From positions 1 through 64,000 of the forward strand of contig DATBGZ010000017.1 of the NCBI GenBank assembly GCA_036557785.1: DNA of 64,000 nucleotides, given 5' to 3'. Positions 33,740 through 42,000 of the stretch are shown in pieces. The DNA comes from DATBGZ01 sp036557785 (GTDB lineage Bacteria > Actinomycetota > Actinomycetes > Mycobacteriales > Micromonosporaceae). Both the position numbers and the translations under genes were made by a program. How positions within the stretch are numbered: the stretch's first letter is position 1; the number at the start of each line of letters is the position of its first letter. Under the pieces are notes generated by a model, which was not told the DNA's origin, searched no databases, and saw only the letters and a program-made list of their open reading frames with translations.

Positions 33740-34545
33740 CGGTCCTCGATGAGATCCTGACCGGCGTGCGGGAGGATCTCGCGGCGCGGGAGAAGCAGGT
33801 GCCCCTGGCGGCCCTGCGCGAGAGGGCGACGGCAGCGCCCCCCGCGCGCGACGCCCTGGCGGTGCTGCGGGCTGCCGGCGTTGGCGTCATCGCCGAGGTC
33901 AAGCGGGCCTCGCCGTCGCGCGGCCGGTTGGCCGAGATCGCCGACCCGGCCTGGCTCGCGGGGGAGTATGCCGCCGGTGGAGCGCACTGCGTGAGCGTGC
34001 TCACCGAGGAGCGTCGCTTCGGCGGCTCGCTCGACGACCTGGACGCGGTGCGGGCCGCGGTGCAGTGTCCGGTGCTGCGCAAGGACTTCGTGGTCTCCAG
34101 CTACCAGGTGCACGAGGCGCGTGCGCACGGCGCGGACATCGTTCTGCTCATCGTCGCGGCGCTGGACCAGAACACCCTGATGGGGCTGCTGGAACGGGTC
34201 GAGTCGCTCGGCATGACCGCCCTGGTAGAGGTGCACACCGAGGACGAGGCCGACCGCGCCCTCGTGGCCGGTGCCAGGGTCATCGGCATCAATGCGCGAA
34301 GCCTCCATACGCTGCAGGTCGACCGCGGCGTCTTCGAACGGATCGCGCCCGGCCTACCCGGCACCGTGGTGAAGGTCGCCGAGTCCGGTGTGCGCGACAC
34401 GCACGATCTCATCCGCTACGCCGCTGCCGGCGCGGATGCCGTGCTGGTCGGAGAGGGCCTCGTGACCAAGAAGAGCCCGCGCGACGCGGTCGCCGAGCTG
34501 GTCACCGCGGGCAGCCATCCCGCCACGCCGAGGCCGGGCCGATGA
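33736..34545 (+). CDS. trpC: Indole-3-glycerol phosphate synthase
   Basis: A 269-residue TIM-barrel enzyme that closes the indole ring from CdRP in tryptophan synthesis. Motifs are VIAEVKRASPSRGRLAEIAD near residue 54, VLTEERRFGGSL, CPVLRKDFVVSSYQVHEARA and IGINARSLHTLQVDR. The barrel ends with AESGVRDTHDLIRYAAAGAD and AVLVGEGLV. The start is GTG with GGGACGGA 5 bases upstream. It overlaps trpB by ATGA. Confidence 0.97.
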   Translation: MTVLDEILTGVREDLAAREKQVPLAALRERATAAPPARDALAVLRAAGVGVIAEVKRASPSRGRLAEIADPAWLAGEYAAGGAHCVSVLTEERRFGGSLDDLDAVRAAVQCPVLRKDFVVSSYQVHEARAHGADIVLLIVAALDQNTLMGLLERVESLGMTALVEVHTEDEADRALVAGARVIGINARSLHTLQVDRGVFERIAPGLPGTVVKVAESGVRDTHDLIRYAAAGADAVLVGEGLVTKKSPRDAVAELVTAGSHPATPRPGR

Positions 34546-35735
34546 GCGACGAGGTGCTGCCCGACCCGTCCGGCCACTTTGGACGGTTTGGCGGCCGGTT
34601 TGTGCCGGAGGCACTGATCGCGGCGCTCGACGAGCTCGACGCCGCGTTCACCAAGGCCCGCGGGGACGCGTCCTTCCGCGCCGAGCTCGACCGGCTCAAC
34701 CGCGACTACGCGGGGCTGCCGAGCATGCTCTACGACGCGACGCGCCTCTCCGCGAAGGTTGGGGTGCGCATCCTGCTCAAACGCGAGGACCTCAACCACA
34801 CCGGCGCCCACAAGATCCGCAACGTGCTCGGTCAGGCGCTGCTCACCAAGCAGATGGGCAAGCCACGGATCATCGCGGAGACCGGAGCGGGCCAGCACGG
34901 GGTCGCCTCCGCCACCGCGGCCGCGATCTTCGGCCTGCAGTGCCGGGTCTACATGGGCGAGGTCGACACCCAACGCCAGGCGCTCAACGTCGCCCGGATG
35001 CGGCTGCTCGGGGCCGAGGTCGTCCCCGTGACCACGGGCTCGCGGACGCTCAAGGACGCGATCAATGAGGCGCTGCGGGACTGGGTGACCAATGTGGACA
35101 ACACCCACTACCTGCTCGGTACGGTCGCCGGCCCGCATCCGTTCCCCGTCATGGTTCGCGAGTTCGTCCGCGGCATCGGCGTGGAAGCTCGCGAGCAGTG
35201 TCTCGACCTGGTCGGCCGGTTGCCCGACGCGGTCTGCGCCGCCGTTGGCGGTGGCTCCAATGCCATCGGCATATTCCACGCGTTCATTCCCGACGCGGGA
35301 GTGCGGCTGCATGGCTTCGAGGCCGGCGGTGACGGCTTCGACACCGGCCGCCATGCGGCGTCGATCACGGCGGGGGCGGTCGGCGTGCTGCACGGCAACC
35401 GGACCTTCGTGCTCCAGGACGAGGACGGGCAGACGATCGAGTCGCACTCCATCTCGGCCGGCCTGGACTACCCAGGGGTCGGTCCCGAGCACGCCTGGCT
35501 CGCCGAGCAGGGTCGGGCCACGTACGAACCCGTGAGCGATGCCGAAGCGATGCAGGCCTTCCGACTGCTGTCCCACACCGAGGGCATCATCCCGGCGATC
35601 GAGAGCGCACACGCGCTCGCCGGTGCGCTGCGGATCGCACCGTCGCTGGGCCCGGACGCGACGATCCTCGTCTGCCTGTCGGGTCGTGGCGACAAGGACA
35701 TGGAGACGGCCGGCACGTACTTCGGCCTCCTGTAA
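34542..35735 (+). CDS. trpB: Tryptophan synthase beta chain
   Basis: A 397-residue PLP enzyme that joins indole and serine. It starts MSDEVLPDPSGHFGRFGGRF. The PLP lysine lies in LNHTGAHKIRNVLGQ. The phosphate-binding loop is AVGGGSNAIGIF, and ETGAGQHGVA is the catalytic glutamate motif. It partners with TrpA, which follows 12 bp later. The ATG overlaps the trpC stop. Confidence 0.98.
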   Translation: MSDEVLPDPSGHFGRFGGRFVPEALIAALDELDAAFTKARGDASFRAELDRLNRDYAGLPSMLYDATRLSAKVGVRILLKREDLNHTGAHKIRNVLGQALLTKQMGKPRIIAETGAGQHGVASATAAAIFGLQCRVYMGEVDTQRQALNVARMRLLGAEVVPVTTGSRTLKDAINEALRDWVTNVDNTHYLLGTVAGPHPFPVMVREFVRGIGVEAREQCLDLVGRLPDAVCAAVGGGSNAIGIFHAFIPDAGVRLHGFEAGGDGFDTGRHAASITAGAVGVLHGNRTFVLQDEDGQTIESHSISAGLDYPGVGPEHAWLAEQGRATYEPVSDAEAMQAFRLLSHTEGIIPAIESAHALAGALRIAPSLGPDATILVCLSGRGDKDMETAGTYFGLL

Positions 35736-35747
35736 CGGAAAGCATCG

Positions 35748-36653
35748 ATGAGCGTCTCCATCGCTTTCGAGAAGGCCCGGGCCGAAGGGCGGGCGGCGCT
35801 GGTCGGCTACCTGCCGGCCGGGTTCCCCACGGTTAGCGGGGGGATCGAGGCCGTACGGGCGCTCGCGACCAGCGGTGTGGACCTCATCGAGGTCGGCTAC
35901 CCCTACTCCGATCCCGTGATGGACGGACCGGTCATCCAGCGCGCCACCGAGGTGGCCCTCGCCGGCGGGGTGCGCGGCGACGACGTCATGCGCACGGTCG
36001 AGGCCGCTGCCGGGGCCGGCGTGCCCGTGGTGGTGATGACGTACTGGAACCTCGTCGAGCGCTATCACGGGTCCGTGCCCGCCCGCGGGGTCGCCAGCTT
36101 CGCCCGTGACCTCGCGGCCGCAGGAGGCGCTGGACTGATCACGCCCGACCTGATCCCGGAGGAGGCTGGCGACTGGATCGGTGTCAGCGACGAGCACGCT
36201 CTGGACCGCGTCTTCCTCGTCGCCCCGTCCTCCACGGACGCGCGCCTCGCGGCGACGGTCGCGGCGTGCCGCGGCTTCGTCTACGCCGCCAGCGTCATGG
36301 GCGTGACCGGGGCTCGGGACACGACCTCGCAGTCGGCGCCCGCGCTGGTGGCCCGGGTACGCCACGCCGCGCAGGCGGCCAACCCCGGCCTGCCGATCGG
36401 GGTGGGTCTCGGCGTCCGCGACGGCGACCAGGCCGCCGAGGTCGGCTCTTACGCGGACGGGGTCATCGTGGGCAGCGCTCTGGTCTCTTGCCTGGCCGAC
36501 ACCGACCTCGCCTCGGGGCTGGCCGCCCTGCGCCGCCTGGTCGCCGACCTCGCGGCGGGTGTTGCGCCGCTCGCCGCTCGGGCAAGGCCCGCCGGGCGTC
36601 CCGCTGCCAGCGCCTGCCGGCCGCCAGACGACGAAGCCGACGTCGGGTGCTGA
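35748..36653 (+). CDS. trpA: Tryptophan synthase alpha chain
   Basis: A 301-residue TIM-barrel subunit that splits indole-3-glycerol phosphate and channels indole to TrpB. The catalytic pair is in LIEVGYPYSDPVMDGPVIQ (Glu and Asp). Phosphate-binding loops appear as GVTGARD and GVGLGVRDGDQAAEV. It is about 30 residues longer than usual because of an Arg/Ala/Pro-rich C-terminal tail (about residues 268-301) that looks disordered. The lgt gene that often follows trpA in actinobacteria is absent here. Confidence 0.96.
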   Translation: MSVSIAFEKARAEGRAALVGYLPAGFPTVSGGIEAVRALATSGVDLIEVGYPYSDPVMDGPVIQRATEVALAGGVRGDDVMRTVEAAAGAGVPVVVMTYWNLVERYHGSVPARGVASFARDLAAAGGAGLITPDLIPEEAGDWIGVSDEHALDRVFLVAPSSTDARLAATVAACRGFVYAASVMGVTGARDTTSQSAPALVARVRHAAQAANPGLPIGVGLGVRDGDQAAEVGSYADGVIVGSALVSCLADTDLASGLAALRRLVADLAAGVAPLAARARPAGRPAASACRPPDDEADVGC

Positions 36654-37143
36654 GAGCCTTCGTGCCGACTGACTGGTCGCTACCCTCAGTAGTCGGCTGT
36701 CCCGGGATCGGGCACAGATGCGCACGTTGCTTTGCTCAGGTGCGTCTGACGCAACACGGCGATGAGCAGGCTGTACTGATATATGGAAGATCCTCGCCTT
36801 TCTGATCGCGATCACTCACAGTGAGTGTCCGTCGGGCGGGTCGGGCGGCACGCGGGCCTAACGATCCCCGGCGACGATGTGGGATCACACCGGTCAATGT
36901 CATGCTGCCCCTACCCCGTGGGTCCTCGCCATCCCATCCGACAGACGGACCGCCTGGTCCGGGCCTGCCGATTGTGGACGTCGCCGCAAGGCTGAGAGAG
37001 GCTTACTGACCGTCACGACAACCATTGTAGTCAGAGTCTTCGAGACATCTATCTTTCCAGGTAAGAGCCTGTTGCGTGAGGCGCACCATAGCAAACCGGC
37101 GAGAGCGCGTCATGTCGACCTCGCCCGTGACGTGTACGGTCCG
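36654..37143. other. Gene-free convergent region with low-GC stretches
   Basis: About 490 bp between the trpA stop and the stop of a convergent glycosyltransferase gene. It contains a candidate terminator at 36664-36697 and a 15 bp palindrome CACTCACAGTGAGTG at 36813-36827. A more AT-rich stretch covers about 37010-37075. Short frames exist (for example 36821-37009), but none has coding character I trust. Confidence 0.5.
36664..36697 (+). terminator. Candidate hairpin terminator after trpA
   Basis: GCCGAC plus TGA on one side and TCA, a 3-base bulge, then GTCGGC on the other form a hairpin ten bases past the trpA stop. No U tract follows, as is common in GC-rich actinobacteria. Confidence 0.4.
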
Positions 37144-38319
37144 TCACATCGATGAAGGCCGTGGCCGGGTGCCGCTGACGGCCCGGTAGACCTCGAGCAG
37201 GGTCCGGGTCGCCACGGCGGGCGTGAACCGGGCCTCGTACGCCTGCCTGGCTCGCGCCACGAATCCCGCCGCCTCGGCGTGGGCGACCGGCAGCGCCGCG
37301 GCGAGGGCCTCGACCGTCGGCTGGGCCGTCCAACCGGCATCGCCGATGAGCCAGGGCAGGCCGCCGCGGGCCGTGCCGAGGACCGGCCGGGCGTTGGCGA
37401 GTGCCTCGATCGCGACCGTGGGGCAGACCTCGTCCCATGTGGACGGTACGACCACCACCGCGGCACCGCGCATCGCTGTGGCGACCTCGGGCTGTGCCAG
37501 CCGGCCGAGGTAGGAGATGTCGTCGCGGGCGGCCGCCCGTGCCCGCACGAGCTCGGCGAGCGGTCCGTCGCCGGCGATCCGCAGCGGGCCGAGCGTGCCG
37601 GGTTCGTGCCGCTGCCATGCGTCGAGCAGCAGGGTGACGCCCTTCTCGGCGGAGAGCCGGGCGGCGAAGAAGAAGCCCTGTCCCGCCTGGGTGTTCGGGC
37701 CCGGATCGGGGACGGCGTTGGGGCGCACCACGACCCGCTCGGGCGGCACCCCAAGCGACCCGGCGAAGGCGGCCATCGCGGGCGTGAGCGCGAGCACCCG
37801 GTCCAGGCTGCGCCACGTGCCGCGGTGCAGCGCGAGCGTGGTCGCCATCACCGCCGACTGCACTCGGGAACCGCGGTAGCAGGCATGCCGTACGGCCGGG
37901 GTCGGCAGTGCCCGCCCGACACAGTCATGGCAGTCGTGGCCATCGCGGTGGAACAGGCCGTTGACACAGGTCTGGCGGAAGTTGTGCAGCGTGTGCACCA
38001 CCGGGACGCCCCGGGCCTGTGCGGTGCGGACGACCCAGGGGGACAACAGCGGGTACGGGTTGTGCAGGTGTACGGCGTCGGGGCGCTCGCGGTCCAGCAG
38101 CTCCCGGAGCTCACGCTGCGCCCGCCCGGCGTAGGCCGGCGAGACCACCAGCGCGGCGCGCTGCGCGGCCGGCAGGGCACCGATCTCGTCCGAGCTGCGC
38201 AGGAACGGGATCACCTCGACGCCGGCGCGTCCGAGTTCGTCGATCTCCGCGGCGACCACAGCGTTCTCGCCGGACGGCTGCGCCGCGGAGTACCGGTTGT
38301 GGGCGACGACGACCTTCAT
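37144..38319 (-). CDS. Glycosyltransferase family 4
   Basis: A 391-residue GT-B fold enzyme. The N-terminal Rossmann half has HNRYSAAQPSGENAVVAAE and HLHNPYPLLSPW. The C-terminal half binds the sugar nucleotide with FFFAARLSAEKGVTLLLDAW and the EX7E-like PSTWDEVCPTVAIEALAN. A cluster of cysteines and histidines (GHDCHDCVGRALP) after residue 130 looks like a small metal site, seen in some GT4 enzymes. It is transcribed with the G1PDH and nucleotidyltransferase genes upstream. The sugar and acceptor are unknown. Confidence 0.9.
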   Translation of the reverse strand: MKVVVAHNRYSAAQPSGENAVVAAEIDELGRAGVEVIPFLRSSDEIGALPAAQRAALVVSPAYAGRAQRELRELLDRERPDAVHLHNPYPLLSPWVVRTAQARGVPVVHTLHNFRQTCVNGLFHRDGHDCHDCVGRALPTPAVRHACYRGSRVQSAVMATTLALHRGTWRSLDRVLALTPAMAAFAGSLGVPPERVVVRPNAVPDPGPNTQAGQGFFFAARLSAEKGVTLLLDAWQRHEPGTLGPLRIAGDGPLAELVRARAAARDDISYLGRLAQPEVATAMRGAAVVVVPSTWDEVCPTVAIEALANARPVLGTARGGLPWLIGDAGWTAQPTVEALAAALPVAHAEAAGFVARARQAYEARFTPAVATRTLLEVYRAVSGTRPRPSSM

Positions 38320-38373
38320 GGGCGGGCGCAGCGTGGGTGGGAAGGAATCATGGGCGGGCGCAGCCTGGGTGGG
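38316..38373. repeat. Direct repeat of about 26 bp spanning a gene start
   Basis: TCATGGGCGGGCGCAGC begins at 38316 and again at 38348 (period 32), each followed by near-identical TGGGTGGGA. The first copy contains the start codon of the GT4 gene at 38319 (on the minus strand), so the leader was duplicated. Confidence 0.7.
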
Positions 38374-38393
38374 ACCGGGTCACGGCCGAAAGC

Positions 38394-39446
38394 CTACGAC
38401 CCCGCGGCGTCGACGAAGGTGGCCACCGACACGGCGATCTGCGCCGGCGACTGGGCGGCGTGCTCGAGGATCGTGTACCGACCGGGCCGGGTCGCCGGGG
38501 CGGCGGCCACGGCGGCGGCGAACTGCTCCCCGGAGAGGCCGAGCTCGGCCGGCGTGCAGGGCAGCCCGTGGCGCCGGAACGCCTCGCGCAACCGTCCGAA
38601 CAGGACAGTGTCGCCTCGCAGATGCGTGCAGTAGAGCGCGCCCAGCGCGACCTGTTCGCCATGGCTGCCGGCCCCGGGGTGCGTGGCCGTGATCGCGTGC
38701 GCCACCTCATGGCACCCGCCACTGCAGGGCAGGCTGGTGCCGGCCACGGCCATGGCCACCCCACCGAGCACCAGGGCGTTGGCCAGGGTCGCCAGGAAGT
38801 CCTCGTCCTCGATCCCGCCCGCGTGGTTGAGCACGGCCTCGGCCGGGGTCCGCGACAGCGCCAGCGCCAGGCCGTCGATGGGCTCACCGCGCGCGGCGTG
38901 CGCCAGCTCCCAGTCCGCGGTGGCGCAGAGATTGGACAGCGCGTCGCCGACGCCCGAGCGTGAGCCCGGGCCGCGCCGGACGTAGTCGAGGTCGACGAGG
39001 ACCGCGTACGGTGCTGCCGCGCCGTAGGAGATCGTGGCGCCGGCGCGCTCCAGCACTGCGACGGGGGAGGCGATGCCGTCGTGGGCGAGGCTCGTCGCCA
39101 CGGTCACCATCGGCAACCCATGCCGGGTGGCGGCGTACTTGACTGTGTCGATGGTCCGGCCGCCACCGACCGCGACCACGGCGTCGAAGCCGGCGGAGTG
39201 CAGCTTCTCCCCGAGCTCCTCGGCCGCCTCGACGGTGCCGCCCACCACCGTGAAGAGCTGGGCGCGGCGCAGCAGCGGGCGCAGGATGTCGGCGACCTCC
39301 TCGCCCAGGCCGGCCCCGACGACCACGGCGACCTCGCCGCCGGCCGAGATGCGGCTGTCGGTGAGCACCTCGGGCAGTGCGCGCAGCGCGCCGGCGCGCA
39401 CCTGGATGGTCAGCGGAACCTGTACGGTCCGGGCTAGTAGCGGCAT
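38394..39446 (-). CDS. sn-Glycerol-1-phosphate dehydrogenase-like protein
   Basis: A 350-residue member of the iron/zinc alcohol dehydrogenase superfamily, in the EgsA/AraM branch. It has the NAD loop VAVGGGRTIDTVKYAATRHG (about 91-110), SLAHDGIASP (about 119-128), GVGDALSN with Asp168, CSGGCHEVAHAI with His246/His250, and SHGEQVALG with His262. The last three match the metal ligands of G1P dehydrogenase. It would reduce DHAP to sn-glycerol-1-phosphate, the archaeal-type enantiomer, seen in a few bacteria. The ATG at 39446 overlaps the upstream nucleotidyltransferase by 13 bp. Confidence 0.82.
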   Translation of the reverse strand: MPLLARTVQVPLTIQVRAGALRALPEVLTDSRISAGGEVAVVVGAGLGEEVADILRPLLRRAQLFTVVGGTVEAAEELGEKLHSAGFDAVVAVGGGRTIDTVKYAATRHGLPMVTVATSLAHDGIASPVAVLERAGATISYGAAAPYAVLVDLDYVRRGPGSRSGVGDALSNLCATADWELAHAARGEPIDGLALALSRTPAEAVLNHAGGIEDEDFLATLANALVLGGVAMAVAGTSLPCSGGCHEVAHAITATHPGAGSHGEQVALGALYCTHLRGDTVLFGRLREAFRRHGLPCTPAELGLSGEQFAAAVAAAPATRPGRYTILEHAAQSPAQIAVSVATFVDAAGS

Positions 39447-40222
39447 GCGATCTCCCGGGCCCGCGACAGGTCGGCGTGGTCGTCGACCTCGACCCAGTCC
39501 AAGCGCCCGATGTGCGTCCCGCCCACGGCGCCGGTGCGGTCGGCGAGCAGCTGCAGCCCGTCCTCGTAGTACAGGCCCGGGTCGCCCTGCCAGGTCTTCT
39601 CCAGGCACAGCGCCAGTTCCGTGGCGGCATCGGGCTCGATCAGCGCCGCGCCGATGTACTCGCCGTGGGCGTCGCCGACCGGCATCTTCTTGGTGATCCG
39701 CAGTACGCGGTCCTCGTCGTCGAGGAGGACCTTCATCGCCTCGTCGGTGAGCGTCTTGACGCTGTCCACCGCGATCCGTACACCGGTGCCCGCTCCCGGC
39801 CGGAGCAGCGCGTGCTCGACGGCCACCGGATGCACGGTGTCCCCGTTGACAAGCAGCGCACCCTGCGCGAAGTACTCCCGGGCCAGCCAGAGCGAGTAGG
39901 CGTTGTTCCACTCCACGCGGTCGTTGTCGACCAGGCGCAGCCGTAGGTCGTGCCGCTCCTGCAGGTCCGGTACGCGCTGGCGCAATGCGTCGGCCTGGTG
40001 GCCCACCACGAGCACCACCTCGTCGAGGTCGACGAGCCGCAGGTTGTGCAGTACCACGTCGAGGATGGTCCGGTCGTCGGCGACCGGCAGCAGCGTCTTG
40101 GGCAGGCTGAGGGTGTCGGGCAGCAGTCTGCGGCCGAAGCCCGCGGCGAGGACGATGCCGATCACGGCGCGTCTACGCTCTGCGTTTGTGTGTTCGTCAC
40201 CTGGGCCTCGCCTCGTGTTCAC
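39434..40222 (-). CDS. Nucleotidyltransferase (LicC/IPCT-like)
   Basis: A protein of about 262 residues with the sugar-nucleotidyltransferase signature VLAAGFGRRLLPDTLSLPKT followed by LLPV. The block VEWNNAYSLWLARE resembles the NNIYSLY motif of CTP:phosphocholine (LicC) and CTP:inositol-phosphate cytidylyltransferases, which points to a polyol phosphate as substrate. LLVNGDTVH is the metal-binding Asp. The start is uncertain: GTG 40222 or GTG 40165 (VIGIVLAAGF). It overlaps the glycerol-1-phosphate dehydrogenase gene, so one activated CDP-polyol product is the likely output. That product is inference. Confidence 0.85.
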   Translation of the reverse strand: MNTRRGPGDEHTNAERRRAVIGIVLAAGFGRRLLPDTLSLPKTLLPVADDRTILDVVLHNLRLVDLDEVVLVVGHQADALRQRVPDLQERHDLRLRLVDNDRVEWNNAYSLWLAREYFAQGALLVNGDTVHPVAVEHALLRPGAGTGVRIAVDSVKTLTDEAMKVLLDDEDRVLRITKKMPVGDAHGEYIGAALIEPDAATELALCLEKTWQGDPGLYYEDGLQLLADRTGAVGGTHIGRLDWVEVDDHADLSRAREIACRY

Positions 40223-40306
40223 CTGACGGTTGGTCAGTGTGCCACGGGGCCGGCCGCATAGCTAGGGGGTGGCGGTCGCGGGACAGCGCGGGTGCGAGCG
40301 CCACAA

Positions 40307-41947
40307 TCAATCGCGAGCGGTGAATCTGCGACGGGCCGCGCGCACCCGCGCCGCCACCCGCCGCCCGCCGAGCCAGGCGACCACCACGGCGGCCCGGGCC
40401 AACGAGCGCACGCCTTCGACCTCCACCGTCGAGGGCACGAGCCGGCCCCGGCGGCCACCGGGCACGCTCGGGATGCCGGCGGCGAGCTCCTCGGGCCCGA
40501 GTTGGCCCAGGTCGATGATGCCGACCTGCTCCGCGGTCGCGTCCCTACGCCCGTGCACGGCCGTCACCAGGTCGAGGAGCGGCTCATCGTCGGTACGGAG
40601 CCATCGTGCCCGGCTCAGCGCCGCCGTGCGCCAGAGCAAGATGTCGTGCCCGGTCCGGGCGCCGACCCGGACGACCCCGGCCTGGTGACGGTCGGCGAGG
40701 TCGATGAGGGTGCGCAGCGCGCCGGGCGCGAGACCGTACGGGGCCGGCAGCTCGAGCAGGTACGGCGACGGGAACGCCGAGTCGGGCGCCTCGGTGGCGA
40801 ACCTCACCCTCGGCTCGCCCCGGTAGCTGGCGGCGATCAGGCGCAGGTCGAGCTGCGGGTCGGTCAGGGCCGGTACGCGTCCGGGGTTGAGCCGGTCCCA
40901 CGGGCCGACCAGGGTGAGGCGAAGATCGCCCTCCTGCCCCCGCAGCACCGAGTCGACCGCTGCCCGCACACGTTCCAGCGGCTGCCCCTGCGCCGGCATC
41001 ACGACCTCGACCAGGGGCACCGTCCAGGCCGTGCCGCCGGCCTTGCGCCAGGTCCGGGGGATCGGCACGCGGTCGGCGAGGAACGCGAGCCGGTACCGGG
41101 CGATCTCGTCCTTGGCCCGCATCACATGGGTCGGTCCGAGATGCCAGGCGCGGGCGGCGGGCTCCGGGATGAAGACCGCCCCCGCCTGGGCGAGCCGGTA
41201 GCCGAACTCGGTGTCGTTGCCGAACCGCAGCGCCGCGTCCATGCCGCCGGCGGCGTCGTAGAGCTCCCGGCGTAGCCCGACGGTCGCGCCGACGAAGACC
41301 CGGAACGCGAGGTGGTCGGCGCTGCGGAGCTGGTCGGTCTGCGCGATGTGGCGCTCCTGATAGCCGTGCGGCTCGCCAGGGTGCGCGCCGAAGAGCTCGG
41401 CGGCCCCACCCTTGGCCCAGGCCGCGGCGACCTCCTCGGGGGTCGGGAGCGGCCCGTACGCCGCGGGGTCCACGAACCGCTTGTAGCCCAGGCTGACCGC
41501 GTACGGCAGCACGTGGTGCCAGCGCGCCAGCGCCGCCACGTGCCCGGGATGGACGAGCATGTCCGAGTCGAGCAGGTGCAGGATCTCTCCGGAGCTGTGC
41601 GAGACCCCGAGCCGTACCGCGTTCGCCTTGCCCCACCCCTGCTCGACGCGCAGCAACCTCGTGGCCTCGGGCCGGATCCCGGGCAGGCGCAGGGGCGGGT
41701 CGGAGCCGTCGTCGACCACGACCACGTCGAACAGCTCGGACGGGTAGCTCTGCCCGCTCAGCGCCGCCAGCGCGAGGTCGACGGTCGCCTGATCCTGGTA
41801 GGCGGGCATGACGACGCTGACCGTCGACGTGGGTCGCCAGCCGTCCAGGTCGGGTACCGCGACGGGCGACCAGTCGTTGCGGAAAACCCGGGACACCGCG
41901 CCGATCGGACGCCCAAACTTCACTTGCTGGACATCGGGACCGGACAC
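40307..41947 (-). CDS. Glycosyltransferase family 2, 546 residues
   Basis: A GT-A glycosyltransferase. The N-terminal half has VSVVMPAYQDQATVDLALAA and VVVVDDGSDPP. The metal-binding DxD is in LHLLDSDMLVHPG, and the acceptor-side block is FRVFVGATVGLRRELYD, then NDTEFGYRLAQAG and RAWHLGP. The C-terminal 200 residues have no clear family. It is a paralogue of the enzyme at 60158-61681 (shared AFRV or FRVF, FGYRLAQ, AWHLGP). It is divergent from the GT2 gene at 42001. The donor sugar is unknown. Confidence 0.88.
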   Translation of the reverse strand: MSGPDVQQVKFGRPIGAVSRVFRNDWSPVAVPDLDGWRPTSTVSVVMPAYQDQATVDLALAALSGQSYPSELFDVVVVDDGSDPPLRLPGIRPEATRLLRVEQGWGKANAVRLGVSHSSGEILHLLDSDMLVHPGHVAALARWHHVLPYAVSLGYKRFVDPAAYGPLPTPEEVAAAWAKGGAAELFGAHPGEPHGYQERHIAQTDQLRSADHLAFRVFVGATVGLRRELYDAAGGMDAALRFGNDTEFGYRLAQAGAVFIPEPAARAWHLGPTHVMRAKDEIARYRLAFLADRVPIPRTWRKAGGTAWTVPLVEVVMPAQGQPLERVRAAVDSVLRGQEGDLRLTLVGPWDRLNPGRVPALTDPQLDLRLIAASYRGEPRVRFATEAPDSAFPSPYLLELPAPYGLAPGALRTLIDLADRHQAGVVRVGARTGHDILLWRTAALSRARWLRTDDEPLLDLVTAVHGRRDATAEQVGIIDLGQLGPEELAAGIPSVPGGRRGRLVPSTVEVEGVRSLARAAVVVAWLGGRRVAARVRAARRRFTARD

Positions 41948-42000
41948 GGCCCGACGCTAGCATCCGTTGGTTACCACCCCCTGGAGAGCGTGGGAGTGTT

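Noticed and set aside
34416..36815. Long 799-residue open frame on the minus strand over trpB-trpA
   Set aside because: It is the antisense of clear trp genes in a GC-rich genome, shows no domain, and its codon pattern is that of a shadow.
36821..37009. Small gene in the trpA downstream region
   Set aside because: The 62-residue frame is rich in Pro, Arg and Gly, has no ribosome site or domain and looks like noise.
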